This document shows, piece after piece, positions 5,825 through 13,415 of a DNA stretch of 19,191 nucleotides (within the stretch, counting starts at the first letter, position 1; each line of letters starts with the position of its first letter). The DNA comes from Planctomycetota bacterium (GTDB lineage Bacteria; Planctomycetota; GCA-002687715; DRQF01): the NCBI GenBank assembly GCA_015485455.1, contig WFTN01000151.1:1-19191 (forward strand), read 5' to 3'. The position numbers and the translations under genes were made by a program. Under the pieces are notes generated by a model. The model was not told the origin of the DNA. It worked only from the letters and a program-made list of their open reading frames with translations, and did no database searches.

Positions 5825-6886
5825 ATGACAGAAACACTCTCTGGCATTGACGTAGCATTGACCCAAATCCGAAACGGCGGCTTCGTGATCGTCGTGGATG
5901 ACGAAGACCGAGAAAACGAAGGCGACCTCATCATCGCCGCAGAAAAAGCGACGCCTGAGCAGGTAGCATTCATGATCCGGCACACTTCAGGGGTCATCTG
6001 CGCCCCATGTGAACCTAACCGCCTGAATGATCTCGCCTTGCCTCCCATGGTCGAATCCAACCAAGAAGCACACCGCTGCGCCTTTGCGATTTCGGCAGAT
6101 TACCTCCCCGGTATGACCACCGGAATTTCTGCAGCAGAGCGAGCCGCGACACTGCGCGCCTTAGCGAACGGCGAAACCGGCGCTGACGACTTCGTCCGCC
6201 CCGGACATATTTTTCCTTTGTCCTACCAGACAGGTGGCGTCCTGGTTCGCTCCGGCCACACCGAAGCCGCTGTAGATCTTTGCCGTTTAGCAGGTTTGCT
6301 CCCTGCAGGCGCCCTCTGCGAATTGGTCAATGACGATGGAACGATGAAACGTCTCCCAGAATTAAAACATTTTTCTGAAGAGCACGACTTGCCAATCATT
6401 TCAATCGAATCGCTCATTCGCTACCGGACAGAGAATGAAGTGTTGGTGAATGAAGTCGCAAACAAAGCAATCGTCTTGGACGGCGTCCGATTTCAAATGC
6501 ACGTTTACCGCACAGTCTTTGAGGAGAGATACATAACAGCTCTGGTTCAAGGCGAAATTCAAGAGAATGAACCCACCGTGGTCCGTGTAGTCAAGGGAGA
6601 AAGAGATCGAGATTTCCTGGCAAGCGCGATGGTTCCAGGCAATGTCATCTATCGATCGTTGAAGTCCATCGGCGATGCACCCCAAGGCGTTTTCCTCTAC
6701 TTGCCCAACAACAAAAGCCCCCTCCCGGAGCAACCAAGCCATGTGTGGCGAGAAGTCGGCTTAGGAAGTTACATCCTGAGTCGATTGGGTGTGAAACGAA
6801 TTCACTTGATCGCCAGTAGGGAAATATCTTTCCCTGGGATCGCGAGTTTCGGCCTGAGCATCGAGACCATCATCAAAGAGGAATGA
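5825..6886 (+). CDS. ribB: 3,4-dihydroxy-2-butanone 4-phosphate synthase with degenerate GTP cyclohydrolase II-like tail (RibBX-type)
   Basis: Converts ribulose 5-phosphate to dihydroxybutanone phosphate plus formate in riboflavin synthesis. Residues 1-205 form a complete RibB domain: the acidic loop DDEDRENEGDL at 25-35, HTSGVICAP at 53-61, GISAAERA at 100-107, RPGHIFPL at 125-132 and catalytic His145 in SGHTEAAVDL. Residues 205-353 resemble RibA only weakly, mainly at the end (VGLGSYILSRLGVKRIHLIA, then GLSIETI). This part is about 50 residues shorter than true RibA and contains no cysteine, so the three zinc Cys of GTP cyclohydrolase II are absent. A RibB with a degenerate RibA domain has been described in Proteobacteria as RibBX. 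Strong Shine-Dalgarno GGAGGA. No room or sign for an FMN riboswitch in the 88-nt leader. Confidence 0.92.
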   Translation: MTETLSGIDVALTQIRNGGFVIVVDDEDRENEGDLIIAAEKATPEQVAFMIRHTSGVICAPCEPNRLNDLALPPMVESNQEAHRCAFAISADYLPGMTTGISAAERAATLRALANGETGADDFVRPGHIFPLSYQTGGVLVRSGHTEAAVDLCRLAGLLPAGALCELVNDDGTMKRLPELKHFSEEHDLPIISIESLIRYRTENEVLVNEVANKAIVLDGVRFQMHVYRTVFEERYITALVQGEIQENEPTVVRVVKGERDRDFLASAMVPGNVIYRSLKSIGDAPQGVFLYLPNNKSPLPEQPSHVWREVGLGSYILSRLGVKRIHLIASREISFPGIASFGLSIETIIKEE

Positions 6887-7010
6887 CGGCACAAACTGCC
6901 GAACGAAATCAGGCCACGAAATGGGCCGTCAAGGCAAGATCGTGAGATCAGCGATGACGGCCAAAAGTTAGACAGTGAATCCCAGCCTTTGAGAGCCGCA
7001 TCGCTTGCGA
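6887..7010. other. Convergent intergenic spacer with stem-loops
   Basis: Between the stops of ribB (+) and purH (-) lies a perfect 8-bp inverted repeat GGCCGTCA (6924-6931) / TGACGGCC (6955-6962) with a 23-nt loop holding GATC twice. A smaller hairpin CGGCA/TGCCG lies just after the ribB stop. Neither is followed by a T-tract on either strand, so they may help end both transcripts but are not classical terminators. Confidence 0.35.
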
Positions 7011-8579
7011 TCAGTGCCGGAAGTGACGACGACCTGTTAGGACCATAGCCATGTCCTTGTCATCGCAGGCTGCAATGACGTCCTTGTCGCGGATAGAGCC
7101 TCCTGGCTGAATGACAGCGGTGATACCAAATTCCTGTGCTGACATGATGCCGTCGGCAAAGGGGAAAAACGCATCAGACGCCATGACAGCACCTTGGCAG
7201 AGTTCGCCACCTTTCTTACCAGCCAGTTGAACAGAATCGATACGACTCATTTGTCCAGCACCCGTGCCGATGAGGCGTTGATCCCGTGCGAAGACAATGG
7301 CATTTGAGGTCACGTGTCGGCAGAGTGCCCAAGCAAATTGCAAATCGAGTGCTTCTTGCTCGCTCGGGTGCCTGGCTGTCACGGGGTTGACTTCTGGGAC
7401 AATGGAACGGTCGGGCGTTTGCACCAACATGCCCCCTCGAATCCATCGCAGTTCACGCTCACCATCGAGGACGCGCTCACCTATGTCACCCGTCTTCAGG
7501 ATACGCACGTTCTTGCCCCACTTGGCACCCTGCCGCAAGATCGCCAAGCTCTCGCCCAAATACTCTGGGGCGATGATGACTTCAAAGAACTTGTCTTTCG
7601 TTGCAACCAACCGTGCAGTTGCCTCGTCCAAAGGCCCGTTGAATGCCACGATGCCACCATAGGCAGACATGGGATCACCAGCGTGAGCCAAGACGAAAGC
7701 CTCTTCTTGGCTCGAAGCGTGGCTGGCCGCGCCACAAGGGTTCTTGTGCTTGATCACTGTACAAGCGATGTTGGGCAAACTCTTCACGCACTCGAAAGCG
7801 GCGTCGGCGTCTAAGTAGTTGTTGAAGGACAGCTCTTTGCCATTCAATTGCTCAGCGAAAGCCACGCATCCGTCTGCCGGTTTCTGGCCCAAATAGACTG
7901 CGGCTTCTTGATGGGGGTTCTCCCCATAGCGCAGGCCTTGTTTGCGTTCGTAAGTTGCCGTGATGCGCTCGGGAAGAAACTCCCCACCCAAGTAATCTTG
8001 AATAGCTGCATCATAAGCAGATGTCACCTGAAAAGCCTTCTTCGCCCAATGACGCCGTTGATCAAGAGTCGTACAACCCTGTTGATTCTCAAAGGTCTCA
8101 ATAAACTCGGCGTAATCGTCAACTTGAGTCAGAACAGTGACAAAACTGTGATTCTTGGCGGCGCTTCGAATCATGGTGGGACCACCAATGTCGATCATCT
8201 CGATGGCATCGGCGTCATCCACTTCTGGCTTTGCTATCACCTCCGTGAAGGGATAGAGATTGACAACCACCAAGTCAATAGGCCGAATGCCGTTGGCTTC
8301 AGCGGCCTCTTGATGGCTCTCCACATCTCGGCGCATGAGGAGACCCCCATGAATCCGAGGATGCAGAGTTTTCACTCGACCATCCATCATCTCGGGAAAC
8401 TCGGTGACATCGCTGACATCCACCACATCCACGTTGTTTTCCCGCAATAAACGGGCGGTGCCACCGGTAGAGAGAATCTCGACTCCACCCTTAGCCAAGG
8501 CCTGAGCCAAAGCCACAACACCATCTTTCTTGAAGACGCTTATCAGCGCACGTTGTATTTTTTGCGAATCTGCGGTCAT
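7011..8579 (-). CDS. purH: Bifunctional AICAR formyltransferase / IMP cyclohydrolase
   Basis: Catalyses the last two steps of purine synthesis: transfer of formyl from 10-formyl-THF to AICAR, then ring closure to IMP. At 522 residues it has normal length. The N-terminal cyclohydrolase (MGS-like) domain shows ILSTGGTARLL at 35-45, VTEFPEMMDGRVKTLHPRIH from 58, IDLVVVNLYPF and IDIGGPTMIRSAAKN. The transformylase domain shows LRYGENPHQ at 216-224, FNNYLDADAAFE and the catalytic KHKNPCG at 277-283 (Lys277, His278). Its ATG overlaps the prfB TGA in an ATGA, so its translation is probably coupled to RF2 synthesis. It is the last gene of the ptsN-prfB-purH block. It uses the 10-formyl-THF that Fhs, encoded 2.7 kb away, can make. 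Confidence 0.97.
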   Translation of the reverse strand: MTADSQKIQRALISVFKKDGVVALAQALAKGGVEILSTGGTARLLRENNVDVVDVSDVTEFPEMMDGRVKTLHPRIHGGLLMRRDVESHQEAAEANGIRPIDLVVVNLYPFTEVIAKPEVDDADAIEMIDIGGPTMIRSAAKNHSFVTVLTQVDDYAEFIETFENQQGCTTLDQRRHWAKKAFQVTSAYDAAIQDYLGGEFLPERITATYERKQGLRYGENPHQEAAVYLGQKPADGCVAFAEQLNGKELSFNNYLDADAAFECVKSLPNIACTVIKHKNPCGAASHASSQEEAFVLAHAGDPMSAYGGIVAFNGPLDEATARLVATKDKFFEVIIAPEYLGESLAILRQGAKWGKNVRILKTGDIGERVLDGERELRWIRGGMLVQTPDRSIVPEVNPVTARHPSEQEALDLQFAWALCRHVTSNAIVFARDQRLIGTGAGQMSRIDSVQLAGKKGGELCQGAVMASDAFFPFADGIMSAQEFGITAVIQPGGSIRDKDVIAACDDKDMAMVLTGRRHFRH

Positions 8580-9683
8580 TTCGAGTCCCTTTTACTCGCC
8601 TGACGGCGAAGCCATGCTTCAATAAAGTCGTTGAGGCGGCCATCGAGCACAGCATTCACATTGCCCACTTCCGTGTTTGTTCGATGGTCCTTAACCAATG
8701 TGTAAGGCTGCAAAGTATAAGTGCGGATTTGGCTGCCGAAGGCGATCTCACCCTTAGCATCGTAAGCCGAGGCCACTTCCTTTTCGCGCTCCATTTCCTG
8801 GAGGCGAGCTAAGCGACCTTTAAGTACGGTCATGGCTGCGGCCTTGTTCTTGTGTTGTGACCTTTGATTTTGACACTGCACCACAACGCCGGTAGGCAAA
8901 TGGGTAATGCGAACCGCTGAATCCGATGTGTTGACATGTTGTCCGCCCTTACCGCCAGCGCGATAAGTGTCGATGCGCAAGTCCTTATCTAAGATCTCGA
9001 TGCCCTCAGCGTCCTCCAGGTCTGGAATAACGTCGATGCCGACAAATGAAGTTTGACGCTTACCCGCTGAGTTAAAGGGTGAAATGCGAATCAAACGGTG
9101 AACGCCCATCTCTGCACGAAGCTTGCCGTAGGCATATTCGCCGGTAATGCGAAGCTGGGCACCTTTGATCCCGGCCTCATCATTGACCGTGATATCAATA
9201 GTCTCACACTTCATGCCTTCGGCGTCGGCCCAGCGCTTATACATGCGAAATAACATGTCAGCGAAGTCGTTGGCGTCGGTGCCGCCGTTCCCCGCTTGAA
9301 TTGTCAAGATGGCCGGTTGAGCGTCATGAGCACCGTAAAAAAGCGCTTCCAATTCATACTCATCGTAGCGGGACTCCAAACCGGCAATCTCGGACAAGAC
9401 TTGTGCTTCTTGATCTTCGTCTCCTTCAACCATCTCTGCCAGTTCAAAGAGATCATTCACTTCACTGTCGAGAGACCCTAAACCGTCAACTACCCTTTTT
9501 GCAGTTTTGAGCTCACGAATAATCTTCTGGGCTTTGTCCGAGTCATCCCAAAACCCAGGCTCCGACATCTTGGCCTCTAATTCTTCGGCACGAACAGACT
9601 TGGCCGCGAAGTCAAAGAGAGTCCTTGAGATTCGAAAGACCGTCTCGCAACTTTGTCAGTTTGATTTCGAGTTCGTGAAGCAT
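8576..9683 (-). CDS. prfB: Peptide chain release factor 2, with programmed +1 frameshift
   Basis: Recognises UGA and UAA stop codons and triggers peptide release. The gene starts at ATG 9681-9683 (TAAGGA seven bases upstream). The zero frame encodes 23 residues and then an in-frame TGA at 9612-9614 within CTT-TGA-C; skipping one base (T, at 9614) joins it to the rest, giving 368 residues, the normal RF2 length. The codon-recognition tripeptide SPF is seen in RISPFNSAGKRQ, and the catalytic GGQ in AGGKGGQHVNTSDS. An internal Shine-Dalgarno AAGGA sits just upstream of the slip site, as in other bacterial prfB genes. The interruption is regulation, not damage. The gene follows ptsN by 57 nt with no terminator and overlaps purH by 4 nt. 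Confidence 0.97.
9611..9626 (-). promoter_or_regulatory. RF2 +1 recoding signal
   Basis: On the minus strand the elements are AAGGA (internal Shine-Dalgarno, 9622-9626), four intervening bases, CTT (9615-9617), then TGA followed by C. This is the family's autoregulatory slip site: low RF2 lets the ribosome pause at UGA and the leucyl-tRNA move from CUU to UUU, so full-length RF2 is made only when RF2 is scarce. Confidence 0.95.
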
Positions 9684-9740
9684 GGTGATTTCCTTAAGTG
9701 CGCGGTGACCATGACTGGCCCGTACATTTGGTCTTGGGAC

Positions 9741-10247
9741 TTAGCTAACGTCGTCGTTGATTTCTTTTTTCTTCCCATGGTGGGGACCACCCATGGAAGT
9801 ATCATAAATCTTGGTGAAGCCGTGAACTTCGCCCAAGCTATAGGCTGAGAGGATTTTGCCGCGCTCGCTCTTAAGGAATCGCATGAGCATAGCGAGAATC
9901 CTTAAGTAATCGTCATGGTGGCCATTGGGTCCAACGATCATGCACACCAGCTTGACCGGGCGGTCGTCGATCATGCTGCCATAGTCGATCCCCGTCTGGG
10001 AAATTCCCAGGGCCAGAGCAAAATCATCCACAGTACCCAAGCGGGCATGGGGAATCGCGATTCCATAGCCAATACCCGTGCTCATCAAGACCTCGCGGCT
10101 CATGATGGCCTCTTCGACGGCAACACGCTCGCCGATGGCTCCAGACAGCGTCAAAGAGTCCAAAAGGGTTTGGATGGCGCTGGCCTTGTTTGACCCGTCC
10201 AAATTGACGATGCGATTGGGCGCCAGTAATTCTGAAAGTTCGTACAT
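9741..10247 (-). CDS. ptsN: PTS EIIA domain protein, PtsN (EIIA-Ntr)-like
   Basis: A stand-alone EIIA domain of the fructose/nitrogen PTS family (PF00359), 168 residues from the ATG at 10245-10247; E. coli PtsN has 163. The phosphorylated histidine is His67 in GIGYGIAIPHARLG, and the family element MSREVLMSTG precedes it. No EIIB or EIIC genes are nearby, so a regulatory rather than sugar-transport role is likely (inference). The frame could extend to 10334, but the added 29 residues are unconserved. The start has only a modest Shine-Dalgarno (GGGG or GAG). A C-terminal tail after ~155 is polar, His/Lys-rich and probably disordered. First gene of the ptsN-prfB-purH block; an alternative name is fructose-type EIIA. 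Confidence 0.85.
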   Translation of the reverse strand: MYELSELLAPNRIVNLDGSNKASAIQTLLDSLTLSGAIGERVAVEEAIMSREVLMSTGIGYGIAIPHARLGTVDDFALALGISQTGIDYGSMIDDRPVKLVCMIVGPNGHHDDYLRILAMLMRFLKSERGKILSAYSLGEVHGFTKIYDTSMGGPHHGKKKEINDDVS

Positions 10248-10279
10248 CAAGCTCGATCCCCAGTGTTCTTCCGGGGCTG

Positions 10280-10308
10280 AGAATAGCCGCTTTGGGGGTC
10301 CACGACAA
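10280..10308 (-). promoter_or_regulatory. Possible promoter for ptsN-prfB-purH
   Basis: On the minus strand TTGTCG (10303-10308) and TATTCT (10280-10285), each 4/6 to consensus, are spaced by exactly 17 nt and lie 32 nt upstream of the ptsN ATG. The match is weak and is given for its position only. Confidence 0.3.
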
Positions 10309-10383
10309 CATGAAGAGACCTCCAGAGGCCCCATTATTCGGGGCTAAGGTTGCGAATTTGAGAGTGAGCACGTATCAGATGGC

Positions 10384-11076
10384 ATGAGCAACGAAGACCA
10401 GTGGGCAAGCCCCTTTACTCAGCCCGTTTCCTGTCGCTTGATCAGGCCCCCATCAAATCAAGCGAAATCCCTCATTGTGGCCCTCCATGGCATGGGACAA
10501 AACGCCGACCTTATGGCCCGAGCCACCAGACCTCTCCAAAATGAGGACCGTGCCATCCTCATCCCAGACGCTCCCTTACCCTTCGAGAAGACGGTTTCTG
10601 GAGGCCGCCGCAAGACTGGGCGTGCGTGGTACATATACACGGGGGATCAAGAGGCATTTTTGGACTCCGCAAGGCGCAGTGGTCAGTGGCTCATGGGGCA
10701 GATTCAGCGAGCAAGAAATGAACTGAGCAATGAGAATCTGCCCATTCACCTCTTGGGCTACTCCCAAGGGGGTTACTTGGCAGCCATCCTGACCTTTGAG
10801 AATCCCCGCCTGTTCTCCAGTTTGATCAGCTGTTGCTCCCGGATGAAAACCGAGATCTTGGCTGCGGATTCTGCCCCAGCTCCCATCCCGACCCTGGTCA
10901 TTCACGGTGACAAAGACACCTCATTGCCCATAGCTCGGGCCAGGGAGTCCGCCGACGATCTAAGGGCCAAAGGTTGGCAGGTGGATTTTCGCTCCTTCCC
11001 CCACGCTGGCCACAAGATGGAAGCCGCGCAATGGGAGACCGTCGATCGATGGCTTCAAGATCTGGTCTCTACCTAA
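10384..11076 (+). CDS. Alpha/beta hydrolase, phospholipase/carboxylesterase family
   Basis: A 230-residue serine hydrolase of the PF02230 type (acyl-protein thioesterase/carboxylesterase-like), predicted cytoplasmic with no signal peptide. It has the oxyanion segment ALHGMGQN (33-40), nucleophile elbow GYSQGG with Ser127, the Asp178 motif HGDKD, and His210 in FPHAGHKME, giving a complete Ser-Asp-His triad. Substrate cannot be inferred; members cleave short-chain esters or thioesters. The start is the ATG at 10384; an ATG five bases earlier meets a stop after two codons. Its Shine-Dalgarno is poor. It diverges from ptsN with 136 nt between starts, and its stop overlaps the kbl stop on the opposite strand by four bases. 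Confidence 0.85.
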   Translation: MSNEDQWASPFTQPVSCRLIRPPSNQAKSLIVALHGMGQNADLMARATRPLQNEDRAILIPDAPLPFEKTVSGGRRKTGRAWYIYTGDQEAFLDSARRSGQWLMGQIQRARNELSNENLPIHLLGYSQGGYLAAILTFENPRLFSSLISCCSRMKTEILAADSAPAPIPTLVIHGDKDTSLPIARARESADDLRAKGWQVDFRSFPHAGHKMEAAQWETVDRWLQDLVST

Positions 11077-12260
11077 GACAAAACGCCATGCTTTTTGCCC
11101 ACCTTGACAAAGGCAGCAACAGCCCGCTCAAGCTGGTCTTGATCATGCCCGGCACTGATTTGCACCCGAATGCGCGCCTCACCCCTGGGCACCACGGGGA
11201 ATGAGAACCCAATGACATAAATGCCTTCCGCCAACATGTCGCTGGCCATGTCCTGAGCCAATCTGGCGTCACCGAGCATGATGGGAACAATGGGATGAAC
11301 CCCAGGTTTGATCTGAAAACCTGCTTCCGTCATAGCATTTCTGAACCACAAGGTATTGGCCTCAAGGCGATCACGCAGCTCGGTGGTTTCCGAGAGTTTC
11401 TCCAGGCAAGCAATGGAGGCACAAACAATGGCCGGTGCTACAGTATTGGAAAAGAGATAAGGCCGGGAACGTTGCCGCAACATCGCGACGATTTCCCTGC
11501 GGGCTGAAGTGAAACCTCCACTGGCTCCTCCCAGAGCTTTGCCCAGAGTCGATGTGATGATGTCAACTCTGTCCATCACACCGCAGTGCTCAGGAACGCC
11601 ACGGCCCGTAGGTCCGAAGAATCCCGTGGAATGACTGTCGTCCACCATCACCAAAGCGTTGTATTTGTCAGCCAGATCACAGATTTGGTCAAGTTTGGCG
11701 ATACTGCCGTCCATTGAAAAAGTGCCATCCGTGGCAATCATGCGGGTTCGGGCACCCTGCGTCGCCTTGAGCTTCTCTTCTAACTCAACCATGTCGCCGC
11801 TGGCATAACGATGCCGCTCAGCTTTGCACAAACGAATGCCGTCGATAATAGAAGCATGATTGAGAGCGTCCGAGATGATGGCATCTTCCTTGGTCAACAA
11901 GGTCTCAAAAAGTCCGCCGTTGGCATCGAAACACGAGGTATAGAGAATCGTGTCTTCCATGCCCAAGAATTTAGAAATGGCACCTTCAAGCTCTTTGTGA
12001 ATCTCTTGGGTCCCACAAATGAAGCGCACGCTGGAAAGACCAAATCCCCAACGATCCAACCCTTTCTGGGCTGCAGCAATGAGGTCCCCGTCGTTGGCAA
12101 GACCGAGGTAGTTGTTGGCGCAGAAGTTGAGGACCTTCTCCCCACGAACTTCAATCTCGGCACTTTGAGCACTGGAGATAATGCGCTCGTCCTTCAGCAA
12201 CCCAGCTTCTTCGATTTCTGCCAACTCTTGTTGCAGACGGGCCTTAGTCTGATTGTACAT
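11073..12260 (-). CDS. kbl: Glycine C-acetyltransferase (2-amino-3-ketobutyrate CoA ligase)
   Basis: PLP enzyme that cleaves 2-amino-3-oxobutyrate with CoA to glycine and acetyl-CoA, the second step of threonine catabolism. The 395 residues match the family (E. coli Kbl 398). Seen are [11 protein letters not shown] at 45-55, [17 protein letters not shown] from 76, [22 protein letters not shown] at 206-216, and the PLP lysine Lys241 in [13 protein letters not shown]. Other alpha-oxoamine synthases (KBL/BioF/HemA) share the fold, but the RFICGTQ and VDDSHSTGF elements and the adjacent threonine dehydrogenase favour Kbl over BioF. Good Shine-Dalgarno (GAGGAG, seven bases). It follows tdh by 20 nt in one operon and converges with the esterase gene. 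Confidence 0.96.
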   Translation of the reverse strand: MYNQTKARLQQELAEIEEAGLLKDERIISSAQSAEIEVRGEKVLNFCANNYLGLANDGDLIAAAQKGLDRWGFGLSSVRFICGTQEIHKELEGAISKFLGMEDTILYTSCFDANGGLFETLLTKEDAIISDALNHASIIDGIRLCKAERHRYASGDMVELEEKLKATQGARTRMIATDGTFSMDGSIAKLDQICDLADKYNALVMVDDSHSTGFFGPTGRGVPEHCGVMDRVDIITSTLGKALGGASGGFTSARREIVAMLRQRSRPYLFSNTVAPAIVCASIACLEKLSETTELRDRLEANTLWFRNAMTEAGFQIKPGVHPIVPIMLGDARLAQDMASDMLAEGIYVIGFSFPVVPRGEARIRVQISAGHDQDQLERAVAAFVKVGKKHGVLS

Positions 12261-12280
12261 CTTTGCTCTCCTCTTCCGAT

Positions 12281-13303
12281 CTAGGCGTAACGCTTGGTGA
12301 CATTGGGAATCAGGTATTCGGTCATGGTCCGTTCAAGGTCGTACTCTGGAGCAAACCCCCAATCATCCCGGGCCCTAAAGTCGTAGACATCTGCGGGCCA
12401 AGTATCCACAATCCCTTGGCGCTTAAGGTCAGGTTTGAAGTTAATATCAGCTTGGGGAAAGTGCTGCTTGACTAAGTGAGCAAACTCACCGGCGCTCGGA
12501 TTAAAGGCCCCGATATTGTAGACCCGCCCCGAGAGTTTGCTGGCATCTGCTGCCATCAAATCTAAAAGGGCCTTGATGGCATCGGGCATAGCCATAAAAG
12601 TGATGCGAGCGTCTTCTCGGACGAAACAATCATAAGCTTCACCCTTGGCAGCGGCATGAATCATCTCAGGAACATAGTCACTGGTGCCACCACTGGGAAC
12701 AGTGAACGCCGAAATCAGCCCGGGGAAACGGATGGCCCTGAAATCAACGCCCCCATGGGTCTCGTCTTCTACCGCAAGCTGCCGATAGTGATCGGAATAG
12801 TAGCGACCCAACTGTTCGCAGTAAAGCTTGTTGCAACCGTACATGGTCGTCGGCAATGTCCATTGATTTTCAGACACCCGCCCGGTTTCTGTTTTTGTCG
12901 TCAAGTCAGGAAGTCCATAGACAGCGATGGAGCTGGGGAAAAGAAACTTGACGGTTTCACCATGCCAGCGCGATTGCTCAACAGCGAGCTTCAACAGGTT
13001 CAATGTGCCTTCCACGTTGACTGCATGGGCTGTCTCGGGGGTAAACTCTGCTCGAGTCGAAAGAAGTGCCGCCAGATGAAAAATGGCGTGAATCTCATAT
13101 TCACTCACCAAACGGTCGAGCAGGTGTTTGTCCAAGACATCACCCACAATGGTGGCCACGCAGAGATCACGAATCTCCGGGTCTGGCTCACGAAGATCTA
13201 AGGCCAACACGTCGTATTGATTGGCCTTGTGCAGGGCGAAGACCAAACCGTGGCCCACTTCTCCATTGGCACCTGTCACTAAAACTACGGGTTTCCGTCT
13301 CAA
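12281..13303 (-). CDS. tdh: L-threonine 3-dehydrogenase, short-chain (epimerase-like) type
   Basis: Oxidises L-threonine to 2-amino-3-oxobutyrate with NAD+. At 340 residues this is the extended SDR type (as in Flavobacterium and Cupriavidus), not the zinc alcohol-dehydrogenase type of E. coli. Evidence: nucleotide loop [11 protein letters not shown] at 10-20, [20 protein letters not shown] with the catalytic Ser, YGCNK with the YxxxK pair, and the family-specific RFPGLIS...GGTSDY and [19 protein letters not shown] stretch around [16 protein letters not shown] appears longer than in the Flavobacterium enzyme. The start is a TTG at 13301-13303 backed by a strong GGAGG six bases upstream; no in-frame ATG fits. 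Coupled to kbl 20 nt downstream. Confidence 0.93.
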   Translation of the reverse strand: MRRKPVVLVTGANGEVGHGLVFALHKANQYDVLALDLREPDPEIRDLCVATIVGDVLDKHLLDRLVSEYEIHAIFHLAALLSTRAEFTPETAHAVNVEGTLNLLKLAVEQSRWHGETVKFLFPSSIAVYGLPDLTTKTETGRVSENQWTLPTTMYGCNKLYCEQLGRYYSDHYRQLAVEDETHGGVDFRAIRFPGLISAFTVPSGGTSDYVPEMIHAAAKGEAYDCFVREDARITFMAMPDAIKALLDLMAADASKLSGRVYNIGAFNPSAGEFAHLVKQHFPQADINFKPDLKRQGIVDTWPADVYDFRARDDWGFAPEYDLERTMTEYLIPNVTKRYA

Positions 13304-13415
13304 GATCTTCCTCCGTTTGTCGGCTCACATGGGTTTCGGACAAAGCGAGCCATGGCTGGGCATTGGAACAGAACTGGAGGGCGGTTTCAATCCGGGACGG
13401 CCATGAGCCATGGGG
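13304..13415 (-). other. Spacer upstream of tdh-kbl
   Basis: This 112-nt spacer probably holds the tdh-kbl promoter, but no convincing -35/-10 pair is visible. The 9-mer GAGCCATGG occurs twice in plus orientation (13346-13354 and 13405-13413); its core CCATGG is palindromic. No terminator for the upstream gene is evident. Confidence 0.3.

Noticed and set aside
9569..9683. prfB as a frameshifted pseudogene, or as a shorter gene starting at 9568.
   Set aside because: The break is exactly the known CTT-TGA-C site with an internal Shine-Dalgarno, and the rest of RF2 including SPF and GGQ is intact.
10248..10334. N-terminal extension of the EIIA protein by 29 residues.
   Set aside because: The EIIA domain begins at the chosen ATG; the added residues are Cys/Pro/Gly-rich and unlike the family, and the candidate -10 element lies within this stretch.
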